Source: Paludibacteraceae bacterium (GTDB lineage Bacteria; Bacteroidota; Bacteroidia; Bacteroidales; Paludibacteraceae). Taken from it: DNA of 64,000 nt. This document shows positions 54,601 through 63,700 of this stretch, in pieces. The stretch's first letter is position 1. Each line of letters starts with the position of its first letter. The notes beneath the pieces are model-generated. The model saw only the letters and a program-made list of their open reading frames with translations. It ran no database searches and was not told where the DNA came from. Location: the NCBI GenBank assembly GCA_017517845.1, contig JAFWXW010000038.1, positions 62,001 to 126,000 of the forward strand, in the 5' to 3' direction. The position numbers and the translations under genes were made by a program.

Positions 54601-57326
54601 AATATACAGAAACCATCTCTAATATTTATGAGAATGGAATGATTTCTGCAAAAACAATACGTTCCGCATATACTAAATACGATGCTTTTTCACGTAAAGT
54701 AGAGCAGATAAAAGCTTGCAATTTAGAGAATATATCACTTGAAAGTGGTGTAGAAACATTCTCTCTTCACTGTTTTGATGAGCTAGACCGTCCTGTGCAA
54801 AGCAATTTTATAGATGGTTCAGAAGTTTCTATGCAATACAAAATAGACACCGAAGAGCAAACGGGCAAAACGACCCTTGTTTGTACCACCACCGATGCAG
54901 AGGGTAGAATCAGCAATACATACACAGATGCCCTTGGCAGAACCATTGCTACTGAAAACATAGTAAATGGCGAGCCTATACGTGTAGTAAATACCTATGA
55001 TGCACTCTCTCGTGTGGTAGAAGTATTACATCCCAATGAGCATATCAGCACGTATAAATATGATATGTTAGGCAATATCATAGAAACCAAAACACCAGAT
55101 GCAGGCACTGTAACAGCAGAATATACCCCACAAGGTCAAATTCTTTCTCGTACCACTGCAAACGGCGAAGTAGTTTCATACAACTATGATTTTGAGAGAC
55201 TTAAATCGGTAGCCTATTCTCTACACCCTAACGATAGTATTGTTTATACATACGGCGACAGTACAGCTACGAACTTCCAAAAAGGAAGACTGCTTAGTGT
55301 AACCTACCCTATGGGTAGTGAAGAGTACACCTATGGCAATATGGGTGAAGTTGTGAAAACGGTTAAAACCATCGTGATAGATGATCAAATAGATAAAGTG
55401 CACACCTATACCTCTGAGTTTGAATACGACAGCTGGAATCGCATTCAAAAGATGATTTACCCAGATGGTGAAGTGGTAGATTATGCGTATTATGCTAACG
55501 GAGAGCTTAAAGCTATCACAGGAGAAAAAGACGGAATCACATATCCATACCTTGTTGAAACAGGATATAATGCAAATGGGCAAACAGCCTACAGAATACT
55601 TGGTAATGGTAGTGAGCAACGTTATTTCTATGATAAAAAGGACCGCTTGCAAACATCTACACTGCATATAGGTAGTGAAAGGATTTCAGTGAATACCTAT
55701 AACTATGATAAGGTAGATAACATAACAAGCATTCACGATAATGGCATATATTTCCAAAATTATACCTACGACGAGTTAAACCGTCTTGTAAGTGCCAACG
55801 GCTATGACTTTGGTGCTATAGGAGAAACTCCAAACTCATATAATATGACAATGGAGTATAACAAAATGTCATCTCCTGTGGTCTTTAATCAAAGTATTTT
55901 CTCTGAGGGCACTACAACATTTAAAAATAACACCTATCACTATAATAGTGATATTCAACCCAATGCACCTGTACAAATAGGTGAGATGCATTACACATAC
56001 GATGCTGCAGGTAATCCAACCTCTATTTTAGATACCAATGGCGTTGGAAAAGATTTAGAGTGGAACGCAGATAATCAACTTCGTAGCATAGTGGATACAA
56101 AAGAGGGTTTATCCCATTCCTACGCATACAACCACACCGGAGAGCGTATCCTTAAACGTTACGGCACTGCACAAAATGCCTTCTACAATGGTAAAGACAT
56201 GGGTACATTGCCTGACTTTGGAGAAAGTTACAGTGCCTACGCTTCTGCCTACTTTGTAGAAAACAACAACGGATACACCAAACATTATTATGCTGGAGCT
56301 ACTCGTTTGGTAAGTAAAATAGGCGAAGATTATTATGAAAATAATGAACTAGTACCTACAGGCAAGGAAGAAAAAAAACAGTACTTCTATTTTCAAGACC
56401 ATTTAGGTAGCAGCACCTACATCATAGACCTAAACGGCGACATAGCCCAATACACCGCCTATACTCCATACGGTGAAATGTTCCGCGAGTACAACAACGT
56501 AACCCCATACCGCTTCAATGGCAAAGAACTCGACTCCGAAACAGGTCTCTACTACTACGGAGCAAGATACTACAACCCAAGTACTGCATTGTGGCTCGGT
56601 GTGGACCCACTAGCAAGTAAGTATCCAGGAGTGTCACCATACATTTACTGCGTTGGTAATCCTGTAAAATATGTGGATCCAGATGGGAGAAGGGTTACTA
56701 TACTTAAATACAATGCTGAAGCAGGGGGAGGTCTAGGTTTTGCACTCAGTGGAAAGTTAGAAAGAGGAACTGCATACGACAAATATGGGATTACTAGCTA
56801 CTCACTAGGGACATTAAACCATTTTAATAATCAGAATATTAAAGAAAGTAGTCGAAATCCACAAATGTTTATAGGATTATACGCAGGTGCAAACGTAGGT
56901 ATTGAAGTTGATTGGAATAGTCAAAATTTTGAAGAATATACTAAAACCTTCTCAACATCAATTCCAATTGGTCCTGCTTCCATATCTATAGGTGAAGACA
57001 ACATCGGTATTAATATAGGATTTGGAGTTGGGATAGCATTTGAGACTTCGCCAGCAGATATAATTTATTCATTGTCATTGTCACATGATGAATATAATTC
57101 CTTATCTCCAACAAGTTGGATTGTTACGTACAATAAAAAGGAAGACTATATTTTAGACGATAGTGAAACTTATGTAATTGGATATAAGGGAACTGCATTA
57201 ATAAAAACAAAGGATGGAAGAAGTATAAAAATTCCAGTACAATGTGGCATAACAGATATAAAAACAGGAGAACCAACATATTTATGGGAAACAGATTTAT
57301 ATAGACAAAACAAATTAAACGAATAA
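48624..57326 (+). CDS. Giant SpvB/TcB-RHS lipoprotein with unique C-terminal domain
   Basis: 2900 residues. Lipoprotein signal with lipidated Cys20 (FVSSC). About 70-190: ZU5-like region. About 230-520: SpvB-like domain (GTAVLNYPLNIPAARAGLTP). Six FG-GAP/VCBS calcium motifs of the D-x-N-x-DG-x2-D kind lie near 604, 722, 1305, 1415, 1508 and 1593, forming a TcB-type propeller. About 1850-2580: RHS/YD repeats. About 2585-2685: RHS core (FQDHLGSSTYIIDLNG, PYRFNGKELDSETGLYYYGA, GVDPLASKYPGVSPYIYCVG, ending KYVDPDGR). The last about 215 residues are unrelated to RHS, glycine-rich (AEAGGGLGFALSG, GINIGFGVGIAF), and would be the toxin/effector region in polymorphic toxins. Such RHS shells enclose their C-terminal cargo. 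Two membrane-protein genes follow after 1 nt. Confidence 0.88.
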   Translation: MRKTSLYILTCLLLLFVSSCINNKDSKSEVKSTEIDSIAIVIDTISTKKDSSIKKKTILSVKKRFRIGKQDSLSLNKAKIYVPNGSLSTDKEISITAIDSTQIAKLPIGMVNVTAGADGYRFLPHGEHFAAKAATIVLPFDSIKIPAGYTTKDIITYYYHEKYKRWEPLVKDTIDANKQLAYSHTEHFTDMINGILKVPESPETGNLTPTFISDYKPVNPASGITQIQKPTPNEQGTAVLNYPLNIPAARAGLTPNISLQYSSDGGSSYVGYGFSIPMETISIDTRWGCPTFSEEYESESYLLNGAQFTEKAHNHTPKKEQERKDKKEFYLRVDANFLNITRFGNSPKDYKWEVVSKDGLKKTFTGFDGVMNSVCIESTPTDKNQITWVLTEVEDIHGNTCSYTYQNYGGTLYPKSITYTGHKTKNEKGLYNIRFTYSPEVENFEPKRLDKTSNFRLGIQQNDFILLSKIEIYNSEKLVRGYRFEYTKGAFEKTHLTSITEYDSKKNDFYSHSFEYFNDIESDLYAEEKQWSISDSLYKKGSFFKSSKDGFSDEFSMLHGSHSQGFSVGGGAHVGFGINSFINVYAGSSYNYSQNVNDNKISLTDLNGDGLADLIFIQDGAICYRENITHKIAEENKQDTTDSDSDSESDSTQNDENTKEDENKSQFGETIKLKTTLTSFSSGKSETHTLLTDAGAQVFFISGNACYSHNWQKNKTMVYLHDFNADGLIDIANNGTVHFNHIDSEGIPTFTTTSEPTPCPIMGLSVPIDDAFIPDVKAEQESLSEQFPRHDVVKLWRAPYDGKITIKADISLKENNADGVKFSIQHKDKLVYIDSTITDDKTTVSKSVKVQAGDKIYFRLQSRFNAVNDNIEFTPIIKYTKLTDATIDENGSLEEYVSQDEFLYCGAPTIPLSKTGSIHIEAPFSKKILSDDICLIVRKTVVTNYNEVLNDTKIEPNIVFSDIERRYLKASDIHNNEPMDIYLTVDDIDTNSGAYLSFIVESHSQIKWENITWKPIATYIGEEEPFVYVAPELTMYNKHIKRADSKDIHAQKAILNVDFSAKDLEGNEITSDLVNFSLKDKDGNVYFSAPISSLPIEINIPKRNNFYGTFHVKKEVSSYTNASYLINGNVYHAAIYSTFDNNDFGHLYRGWGQFAYNGENEPDELIKEELLNVDTSQYEEVATDIDAKNINDIDSTKIKNLPSVNDQWFYIMQFSAKEERYESVANNSYVAADKMSSSRIGRQDLHVDEPDFPTAGTPDVPAKETAAPYITSSGEGDSFTGSAGAIATIGGGWSETTSYNDQSLLDINGDGYPDWINQKDNSIEVIYTNANGQLTDKKISFDFNPSVGISKSETLTTGVSLSATTPQLIAPMGDKANWQIQLQKEGSSSNNTTSASVSISDNFSSSKPISASEWIDFNADGLLDYVYQVVEKDENKKDISKIYIRYNIAGTSFTEPYLLFDNTVTINKESSSTVGAGLGVNVSICGQASAGGGVSMTYTDNKNQATFKDMNGDGLVDYVISDGYGNTDIIYNVGGKLQTKSKVEKETLISSKSTSSSLSCNVAVPIQISLVTLTPSVTGSYSDGISKATNAVMDIDGDGYADLVNSYNADKLSFRRNNTARTGKLKSVTLPLKGKINLDYTPNLHNYRNPHARYCLSMVEVTGGSKELGATSFKDTITYSGGNYNRCERTFLGFDTVSVSNLNTLQGDSIYRTTKTAYATNSFYTKGLVLSTSLLDSLNNVLSTTEYEYSIIGDTLKEERVYPALIKKTSNIYDQENALSTTRTYSYDKLGNLTSYSIDGELNANITYHDHKVVKNAPKSIEVTGSGSTLQRRSSELDDKGNVTQISVAVNDAAEAVYDMEYDTYGNVTKFTRPENNNGERVSVSVKYDDIHNLFPTEVSDSYGFTSYTEYDKIFGLPTKQTDINGAIIEYKYDEKGRLSTITAPKEKEVGKEHTLKFEYILDGEVYKGITHHNTPEGGFEIHAYIDSLGREKYTETISNIYENGMISAKTIRSAYTKYDAFSRKVEQIKACNLENISLESGVETFSLHCFDELDRPVQSNFIDGSEVSMQYKIDTEEQTGKTTLVCTTTDAEGRISNTYTDALGRTIATENIVNGEPIRVVNTYDALSRVVEVLHPNEHISTYKYDMLGNIIETKTPDAGTVTAEYTPQGQILSRTTANGEVVSYNYDFERLKSVAYSLHPNDSIVYTYGDSTATNFQKGRLLSVTYPMGSEEYTYGNMGEVVKTVKTIVIDDQIDKVHTYTSEFEYDSWNRIQKMIYPDGEVVDYAYYANGELKAITGEKDGITYPYLVETGYNANGQTAYRILGNGSEQRYFYDKKDRLQTSTLHIGSERISVNTYNYDKVDNITSIHDNGIYFQNYTYDELNRLVSANGYDFGAIGETPNSYNMTMEYNKMSSPVVFNQSIFSEGTTTFKNNTYHYNSDIQPNAPVQIGEMHYTYDAAGNPTSILDTNGVGKDLEWNADNQLRSIVDTKEGLSHSYAYNHTGERILKRYGTAQNAFYNGKDMGTLPDFGESYSAYASAYFVENNNGYTKHYYAGATRLVSKIGEDYYENNELVPTGKEEKKQYFYFQDHLGSSTYIIDLNGDIAQYTAYTPYGEMFREYNNVTPYRFNGKELDSETGLYYYGARYYNPSTALWLGVDPLASKYPGVSPYIYCVGNPVKYVDPDGRRVTILKYNAEAGGGLGFALSGKLERGTAYDKYGITSYSLGTLNHFNNQNIKESSRNPQMFIGLYAGANVGIEVDWNSQNFEEYTKTFSTSIPIGPASISIGEDNIGINIGFGVGIAFETSPADIIYSLSLSHDEYNSLSPTSWIVTYNKKEDYILDDSETYVIGYKGTALIKTKDGRSIKIPVQCGITDIKTGEPTYLWETDLYRQNKLNE

Positions 57327-57327
57327 T

Positions 57328-58368
57328 ATGAAATTTTACCATTATAATAGATCTAAAAGTACTTTAGTGTGGTTAATTACCATATTGGCAATTATTTATC
57401 TAATTGGTGTAATCAGTTTGCTAATGCTTGCTGTAAAAGCTATTATTTTATATTCAACAAAGCTTCTTGTTCCTGCTATAATCATAATAGCTATGTGTAT
57501 TGTTGCTTTGCTATATACATTAGATATAGTTTTATGGCAAATAATAGGAAAAGAACATATTGAAATTACTAATAACGAAATAAAATTACATCAATTTGGT
57601 AGAATCTTTAATAAAAAAAAGACAATAGAAATTGATAGTATCAAAAGTATAACTAAACGTATACACTCTATAAAAGGTATTAACAGATATTGGTTCCCAT
57701 CTAGGCAAGGATGTATTAAAATTCGTACAGGCAATAAGAACATACATCTTGGCAGAAATATTTCTGAAGAAGAAATAGACCTATTGATTAAAAGCATACA
57801 AAATAATGCCGTCAACAATTTTGATGTTTCAATAAAAAATGAGATGCGTGATTATTCTAAAAATGAAATTATGTTTTATATTTGGGTAATCTTTTGTGTA
57901 GCAATAGGATTGCCAGCATATATCTGGGTTCCTTTTCTAGACGATTTCGAAAAACAAACACTAGATGCTCGAATTTCTTATATAGAAAGAAATTATTCAA
58001 AAAAATACTATTACTCAAATATAGCATGCCGTGAAGTTGCATTAGCTGAGGTACTTGCATATTGTGATAGTGCTAATATAAAATTATATTGTAAGCAGTG
58101 TGATATAAATGATTCTGTTACATACGAACGTTGTAATGTGAAATCACAAACTTATTCTACTCATAAAAGGATTTTATCACAGACTTCAGCAGATAATTTA
58201 TTTCTATATAATGGTATTATTTATATCGTAGATAAAAAGGATTCAATATATGCCGTATATACTACAAAAGATTTATATAACCTTTACTGGGTACATGCCA
58301 GATACGTTCATGATTCAATACCTAAAACAATTAATGAATTAGATAGAAAACAAATCTTTGGATTTTAA
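57328..58368 (+). CDS. Membrane protein with PH/YcxB-like domain, candidate immunity protein (long paralogue)
   Basis: 346 residues, unrecognised as a named family. Two membrane segments at about 12-35 and 44-66, then a beta-rich cytosolic domain resembling bacterial PH/YcxB-like domains (GKEHIEITNNEIKLHQFGRI, TIEIDSIKSITKRI, QGCIKIRTGNKNIHLGRN). A third membrane segment lies at about 182-202, and a 140-residue extension with several Cys (IACREVALAEVLAYCDSANI) follows. The first 165 residues are clearly paralogous to the next gene. Placed 1 nt after the RHS stop, it is positioned like the immunity gene of a polymorphic toxin; a membrane location would suit a membrane-active toxin. That role is inference. 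Confidence 0.7.
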   Translation: MKFYHYNRSKSTLVWLITILAIIYLIGVISLLMLAVKAIILYSTKLLVPAIIIIAMCIVALLYTLDIVLWQIIGKEHIEITNNEIKLHQFGRIFNKKKTIEIDSIKSITKRIHSIKGINRYWFPSRQGCIKIRTGNKNIHLGRNISEEEIDLLIKSIQNNAVNNFDVSIKNEMRDYSKNEIMFYIWVIFCVAIGLPAYIWVPFLDDFEKQTLDARISYIERNYSKKYYYSNIACREVALAEVLAYCDSANIKLYCKQCDINDSVTYERCNVKSQTYSTHKRILSQTSADNLFLYNGIIYIVDKKDSIYAVYTTKDLYNLYWVHARYVHDSIPKTINELDRKQIFGF

Positions 58369-58375
58369 ATATAAT

Positions 58376-58870
58376 ATGGAATTTCATAATCACAATAAAT
58401 CAAAAAGCGTTGTGGTGTGGCTTCACTGCATTTATTGCATTATTTTTTTAGGTACGTCAATCACAATGATGGTAATTATATTATGTCATATTCTACCTAA
58501 CGCTGAATTGCCGATAGAGTTTATTCTTGTTGCAATTTCCTTCTGTTGTTTTACCGCTTTATACTCCATTGATTTAATCCTTTGGCAGATAACAGGAAAA
58601 GAAGACCTAATAATTACAAATAATGAGATATGCGTACGCCATTACGGTAGAATTTTTAATAAGAAATACATTATAAAAGTCACAGATATAACGTGCATTT
58701 CAGAACGAAAATACTTAGAACAAGGTGAAAACAATTTCTTTTATCCAACAAAACAAGGATGTATCAAAATAGAATGCAATAAAAATACATACTACATTGG
58801 TAGGAATATAGACAAAGAAGAACGTGCATTTTTAATTTCAGAGATAAAACGTCATTGTAACAATAATTAA
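58376..58870 (+). CDS. Membrane protein with PH/YcxB-like domain, candidate immunity protein (short paralogue)
   Basis: 164 residues from MEFHNHNKSKSVVVW, a start that aligns with MKFYHYNRSKSTLVW of the upstream paralogue; an alternative TTG start at 58358 would only add six residues inside the upstream gene. Two membrane segments (about 14-38, 45-66), then the same beta domain (LILWQITGKEDLIITNNEIC, GRIFNKKYIIKVTDITCI, QGCIKIECNKNTYYIGRN). It lacks the third membrane helix and long extension. Tandem divergence of two immunity-like paralogues behind an RHS gene is a known outcome of toxin-tail replacement, but here it is a hypothesis. Confidence 0.7.
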   Translation: MEFHNHNKSKSVVVWLHCIYCIIFLGTSITMMVIILCHILPNAELPIEFILVAISFCCFTALYSIDLILWQITGKEDLIITNNEICVRHYGRIFNKKYIIKVTDITCISERKYLEQGENNFFYPTKQGCIKIECNKNTYYIGRNIDKEERAFLISEIKRHCNNN

Positions 58871-58910
58871 TTATATAGAAATCTAAAAGAATTACCAAAA
58901 TACAAACAAT

Positions 58911-59564
58911 ATGATTGAATTTTTCAAAAAGCATTACATACTAAAGCACTTTTTGCTTTTGGTGATAATTGTTGTCCTACTGTTTACAGGACTGATTTTT
59001 TGGTTGGATAACTACACAAGACACGACGAACAAAAGCTCGTGCCAGATGTGATTGGTATGACAGAAGAAAATGCTGCCACACTTATTTTGGGCAGAGAGT
59101 TGAACTACGACATTGTGGATTCTGTGTATAGAACAGGAGCAATGCCAGGGGCTGTGGTGGACCAAGACCCTAAAGCAGGTTCTTTTGTAAAGAAAGACCG
59201 CAAAATTTATTTAATAGTAAATGCAAAGTCTGCACAAATGACTGCACTTCCAGATGTAGTAGATCTTTCACTGCGTCAAGCAGGAGCATTGCTTACTGGA
59301 GCAGATTTCAAGATAAAGGAAGTGGTTTATAAGCCTTCTGACTATAGAGATTTGGTACTTGAAGTGCTTTACAATGGTAAAAAAGTGAAAGAAGGAGAAA
59401 AAATCCCTACATATTCTGAACTTGTGCTTCATATTGGCGATGGTGGTATTCAGGAAGTGAAAGATTCTATCGTCTCTGACTCTATCGCTGTGGAAGAGGA
59501 AATCATACTAGAAGATGACGCTTCTGGTGATGATTTGTTGTTGGAGGAAGAATTATTATTTTAA
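58911..59564 (+). CDS. Membrane-anchored PASTA-domain protein
   Basis: 217 residues. A single N-terminal membrane anchor (about 13-32, HFLLLVIIVVLLFTGLIFWL) is followed by two PASTA domains (about 40-108, KLVPDVIGMTEENAATLILG and DQDPKAGSFVKKDRKIYLIV; about 110-180, ALPDVVDLSLRQAGALLTGA). A very acidic C-terminal tail follows. There is no kinase domain. PASTA domains bind peptidoglycan or muropeptides, so it probably senses or scaffolds wall synthesis in the periplasm. The order PASTA protein then rluD is conserved in Bacteroidales; here a palindromic repeat separates them. Confidence 0.92.
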   Translation: MIEFFKKHYILKHFLLLVIIVVLLFTGLIFWLDNYTRHDEQKLVPDVIGMTEENAATLILGRELNYDIVDSVYRTGAMPGAVVDQDPKAGSFVKKDRKIYLIVNAKSAQMTALPDVVDLSLRQAGALLTGADFKIKEVVYKPSDYRDLVLEVLYNGKKVKEGEKIPTYSELVLHIGDGGIQEVKDSIVSDSIAVEEEIILEDDASGDDLLLEEELLF

Positions 59565-59590
59565 ACGGACACAGCACGCTGTGTCCCTAC
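59565..59590 (-). repeat. REP-like 26-nt palindrome, copy B
   Basis: Perfect arms GGACACAGC (59567-59575) and GCTGTGTCC (59578-59586). On the minus strand it has the same flanks (GTAG, GT) and core GCGTGC as copy A at 17728. It begins on the base after the PASTA gene stop. Confidence 0.8.
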
Positions 59591-59631
59591 ACATAAAAAT
59601 TAAATCACGGTTATATTGATTAGAAATTCCA

Positions 59632-60660
59632 ATGATTGAGGAAAATATAGACGAGTTTAGCGAGGAATTGGCATCGAGGTTTGAGCATTATAGATTTATA
59701 GCAGACCCTGGGCAGACTCTTGTTAGAATAGATAAATTTCTAACAGACAAGATTTCTAATGCATCTAGAACCAAGATACAGGCAGCAGCAGAGGCTGGCA
59801 ATATTTTGGTCAATGACAACCCTATAAAATCCAACTATAAAGTAAAACCCAATGACGTTATCACAATAGTATTGGATTATCCGCCTAGGGATACCGAAAT
59901 CATTCCACAAAATATTCCAATAAACATAGTTTATGAAGACGAAGACCTACTTGTGGTAAATAAAGCACCTGGAATGGTGGTACACCCAGGACACGGAAAT
60001 TTTGAGGGTACTTTGCTCAATGCATTGGCGTATCATTTTGAAGGCAACAAAACATTTCAGGCATCAGACCCACGACTTGGACTTGTTCACAGAATAGACA
60101 AAGACACTTCTGGGCTTCTTGTGGTGGCAAAAAACGACTATGCAAAAATGTTCCTGTCTCGACAATTTTTTGAAAAAACCACAGACAGACTTTATCAAGC
60201 ACTAGTTTGGGGCAGACCAGACCCAAAAGACGGCACTGTGGATACCTACATAGGTAGAAACCCCAAAGATAGACTTCAAATGGCAGTTTATACTGCTGAC
60301 CAAGAGGGAGGTAAACACGCGGTTACTCATTACAAAACATTGGCTACATACAATTATGTTAGCCTAGTAGAATGCAAACTAGAAACAGGTAGAACCCACC
60401 AAATAAGGGTACACATGAAACACAAAGGTTGTCCACTTTTCAACGACGAGCGTTATGGCGGCGACCAAATATTGAAGGGGATTCCTAGTTCTAGCTACAA
60501 ACAGTTTATAAAAAAATGTTTTGAAATATGCCCAAGACAGGCATTACACGCCAAAACATTGGGGTTTGAACACCCAAGAACACACGAAAGAATGTTCTTT
60601 AATAGTGAACTTCCAGAAGACTTCGCTTCACTATTAAAAAAATGGGAAGAAATAGTATAA
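59632..60660 (+). CDS. rluD: RluD-family 23S rRNA pseudouridine synthase
   Basis: 342 residues. N-terminal S4 domain (about 25-85, IDKFLTDKISNASRTKIQAA) and a RluA-family catalytic domain with the active-site Asp in GLVHRIDKDTSGLLVVAKN (HRxD motif with Ile, as is usual in this family) and ETGRTHQIRVHMKHKGCPLF. It isomerises specific uridines of 23S rRNA helix 69 if orthologous to RluD. It lies downstream of the PASTA gene and ends 7 nt before the promoter of the DUF2723 gene. Confidence 0.94.
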   Translation: MIEENIDEFSEELASRFEHYRFIADPGQTLVRIDKFLTDKISNASRTKIQAAAEAGNILVNDNPIKSNYKVKPNDVITIVLDYPPRDTEIIPQNIPINIVYEDEDLLVVNKAPGMVVHPGHGNFEGTLLNALAYHFEGNKTFQASDPRLGLVHRIDKDTSGLLVVAKNDYAKMFLSRQFFEKTTDRLYQALVWGRPDPKDGTVDTYIGRNPKDRLQMAVYTADQEGGKHAVTHYKTLATYNYVSLVECKLETGRTHQIRVHMKHKGCPLFNDERYGGDQILKGIPSSSYKQFIKKCFEICPRQALHAKTLGFEHPRTHERMFFNSELPEDFASLLKKWEEIV

Positions 60661-60666
60661 TTTTAT

Positions 60667-60674
60667 TAACTTTG
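60667..60674 (+). promoter_or_regulatory. -7 promoter box for the DUF2723 gene
   Basis: TAACTTTG, 54 nt before the ATG and 7 nt after the rluD stop. Confidence 0.5.
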
Positions 60675-60727
60675 CTACGCAAAAAAATTGCAATACAATA
60701 AACACGCAGAAAAAAACAACTTTAAAT

Positions 60728-63700
60728 ATGAAAAACTTTAAATTATGGGATAAGATTCTAGGTGTAGTAGTATTTGCCATTGCCATGACAACATACGGAC
60801 TAACCATAGAACCTACCGCAAGTTTCTGGGATTGCCCTGAATTTATTACCACAGCATTTAAACTAGAAGTAGGACACCCTCCTGGTGCACCTTTCTTTAT
60901 GCTAACAGGTAAATTCTTTAGTCTTTTTGCATCAGACCCTACTCAAGTGGCATATTGCATCAATATGCTTTCTGCGTTTCTTAGTGCATTGACCATTTTG
61001 TTCCTATTCTGGACCATTACTCTACTTGCCAAAAGATTAATCGTTGGTAAAAATGAAGAAATTAGTCTATCACAGAGTATAATAATCTTAGGTAGTGGTT
61101 TAATTGGTTCGTTGGCATACACTTTTTCTGATACTTTTTGGTTTTCTGCGGTAGAAGCAGAGGTTTATGCATATTCCTCTTTCCTTACTGCCATAGTATT
61201 TTGGTTGATACTTAGATGGGAAGAAAGAGCCGACAACGAAGGTTCAGACAGATATTTAATCCTTATTACATATCTAATGGGATTGTCTATAGGGGTTCAC
61301 TTGCTTAACCTTTTGACCATTCCAGCCATAGTCTTGGTATATTATTTCAGAAAATATGAAATAAGTATCAAGGGAACTATTATTGCATTACTAGTATCAT
61401 TTGCTATTCTAGTTTTTGTACTTTATGGCCTAATTCCTGGATTTATAAGCCTAGCTGGTTATGTAGAACTATTCTTTGTCAATACATTGGGACTTCCTTT
61501 CAACTCTGGAGCATTGTTCTATTGTTTATTGACAGTAGGAGTGCTAATATGGTCTATCATAGAGCTTTACAAAGAAAAAGTAAATTACAATCTTATAAAA
61601 ATCTCCTCTCTACTAGCTATTTGCCTTATGGGACTACCATTTATAATGGGTAATTTGTGGATAGGACTTTTTATTATCTCTGCCATTATTATTTACTTTG
61701 TCAAGATTAAAAATGACCTAAATATTCGTATGCTAAGTACCGTAATGGTATGTTTGGCTATGATGTTATTAGGTTATACCACATACGCAGTGATAGTGGT
61801 GCGTTCTGCAGCAAATCCTCCTATGGACCAAAACTCTCCAGACAATGTTTTTGCCCTTAAAACATACCTAAATCGTGAACAATACGGCGATCGTCCATTA
61901 TTCTATGGTCAATATTATTCTTCTGAACCAGCCCTAAAAATAGAAGGTCAATATTGTAGAACCAAAATTAAGGAAGGAGAAAAAACATACGGATTAAAGG
62001 AAAAAACTTCGCCAAATGAAAAAGACGAATACGTAGTTACAGGCACCAAATATAGCGTGGAATATGATAGCAATATGAAAACTCTATTCCCACGTATGCA
62101 TAGTAACTCTGGTGGACACCCTCAGGCATACGAGTCTTGGGTAAATGTGAAGGGTAAAAAAGTGCCATACGACCAATGTGGTCAGAGAGTACTAGTTAAG
62201 ATTCCTACATTTGGTGAAAACCTAGAATTCTTCTTCAAGTACCAATTGAATTATATGTACTGGAGATACTTTATGTGGAACTTCTCTGGAAGACAAAATG
62301 ACATTCAAGGACGCGGTGATATAATCAACGGAAACTGGATTTCTGGTATAAATGCAATAGATAGATTTATGGTAGGCGACCAATCCAATTTACCAGAAGT
62401 TTTTGCTAGCAACAAAGGCAGAAATGTTTATTATATGCTTCCACTTCTACTAGGTATATTGGGTATTGCATTCCAAATACAACGTAAAGAAAAATGCAAA
62501 CAAACATTTTGGATTACTATGACTCTGTTCTTTATGACAGGCATAGCCATAGTATTATACCTAAACCAAGGTCCTGCAGAACCACGCGAACGTGATTATG
62601 CCTACGCAGGTTCATTCTACGCATTCTGTATATGGATAGGATTTGGAGTAGCAGGGATAGCAGAACTGCTAAGAGGAACCAAACTAAAACCAGCCATTTG
62701 TGCTAGCATAGCTGTACTTTTGGCACTTACAGCACCTATTCTTATGGCAACAGAAAACTGGGACGACCACGATAGAAGTGATAGATATGTAGTAAGAGAT
62801 TTTGGTAAAAACTACTTTAACTCTTGCTCTGCAAATGCAATAATCTTCACCAACGGCGACAACGATACTTTCCCACTTTGGTATCTTCAAGAAACAGAAG
62901 AAGATAGCGTGGCAATAGACAAACGTGTTTGCAACTTGAGTTACTTACAAACAGACTGGTACATAGACCAAATGCGTCGTCCTGCATATAAATCTGCTCC
63001 ACTGCCTATCACTTGGGAAAGAAAAGATTATGCAGAAGGTAGCAGAAGTGTGGTTCATCTAAAAGAATTAATTAAAGAACCTATTGACTTAAAAACAGCC
63101 CTAGAATTCCTTCTAGCCAACCCTGCTAAGAGTCCAAAAAATCCTTATAAACAAGATTATCTTCCTGGAAGAATCTTTAAACTAGCGGTAAATAAAGATA
63201 ATTTGGTAAAACAAGGAGCTATAAAAGAAGAAGACAAAGACAAGATAGCAGATGAAATGATTATAGACCTTTCTAATAAATCATACATCACCAAGAGTGA
63301 AGTAATGATATTAGAAATGTTGGCAAATAACAACTGGGAACGCCCTATTTATTACGCAGTAACAGTTGGTTCAGAAATGTATCTTAATATGCAAAATTAC
63401 TTCCAACTAGAAGGTTTAGCATACAGAATAGTGCCATACAAAGATGCTCCAAAAAGTGGTTTAACCAATACAGACATTATGTATGAGAACATGATGAATA
63501 AGTTTAAATTTGGAGGAATAGACACAGAAGGCGATATTTATCTAGATGAAAATGTTCTTAGAATGTGCCGTGCTCATCGCCAAATGTTCTCTGAACTTAT
63601 TAATCAGTTAATTGCAGAAGGCAAAAACGAAAAAGCTATTAAAGCACTTGATTACTGTTTAGAAATTATTCCACATAGAAATGTCCCTCACAATTTCTCT

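Noticed and set aside
55221..55667. A 148-codon minus-strand frame within the RHS gene
   Set aside because: The sense frame encodes recognisable YD repeats; the antisense frame has no family features.
48624..57326. RHS protein as a type VI secretion effector
   Set aside because: It has a lipoprotein signal and SpvB/TcB part, no PAAR or VgrG, and no T6SS genes nearby.
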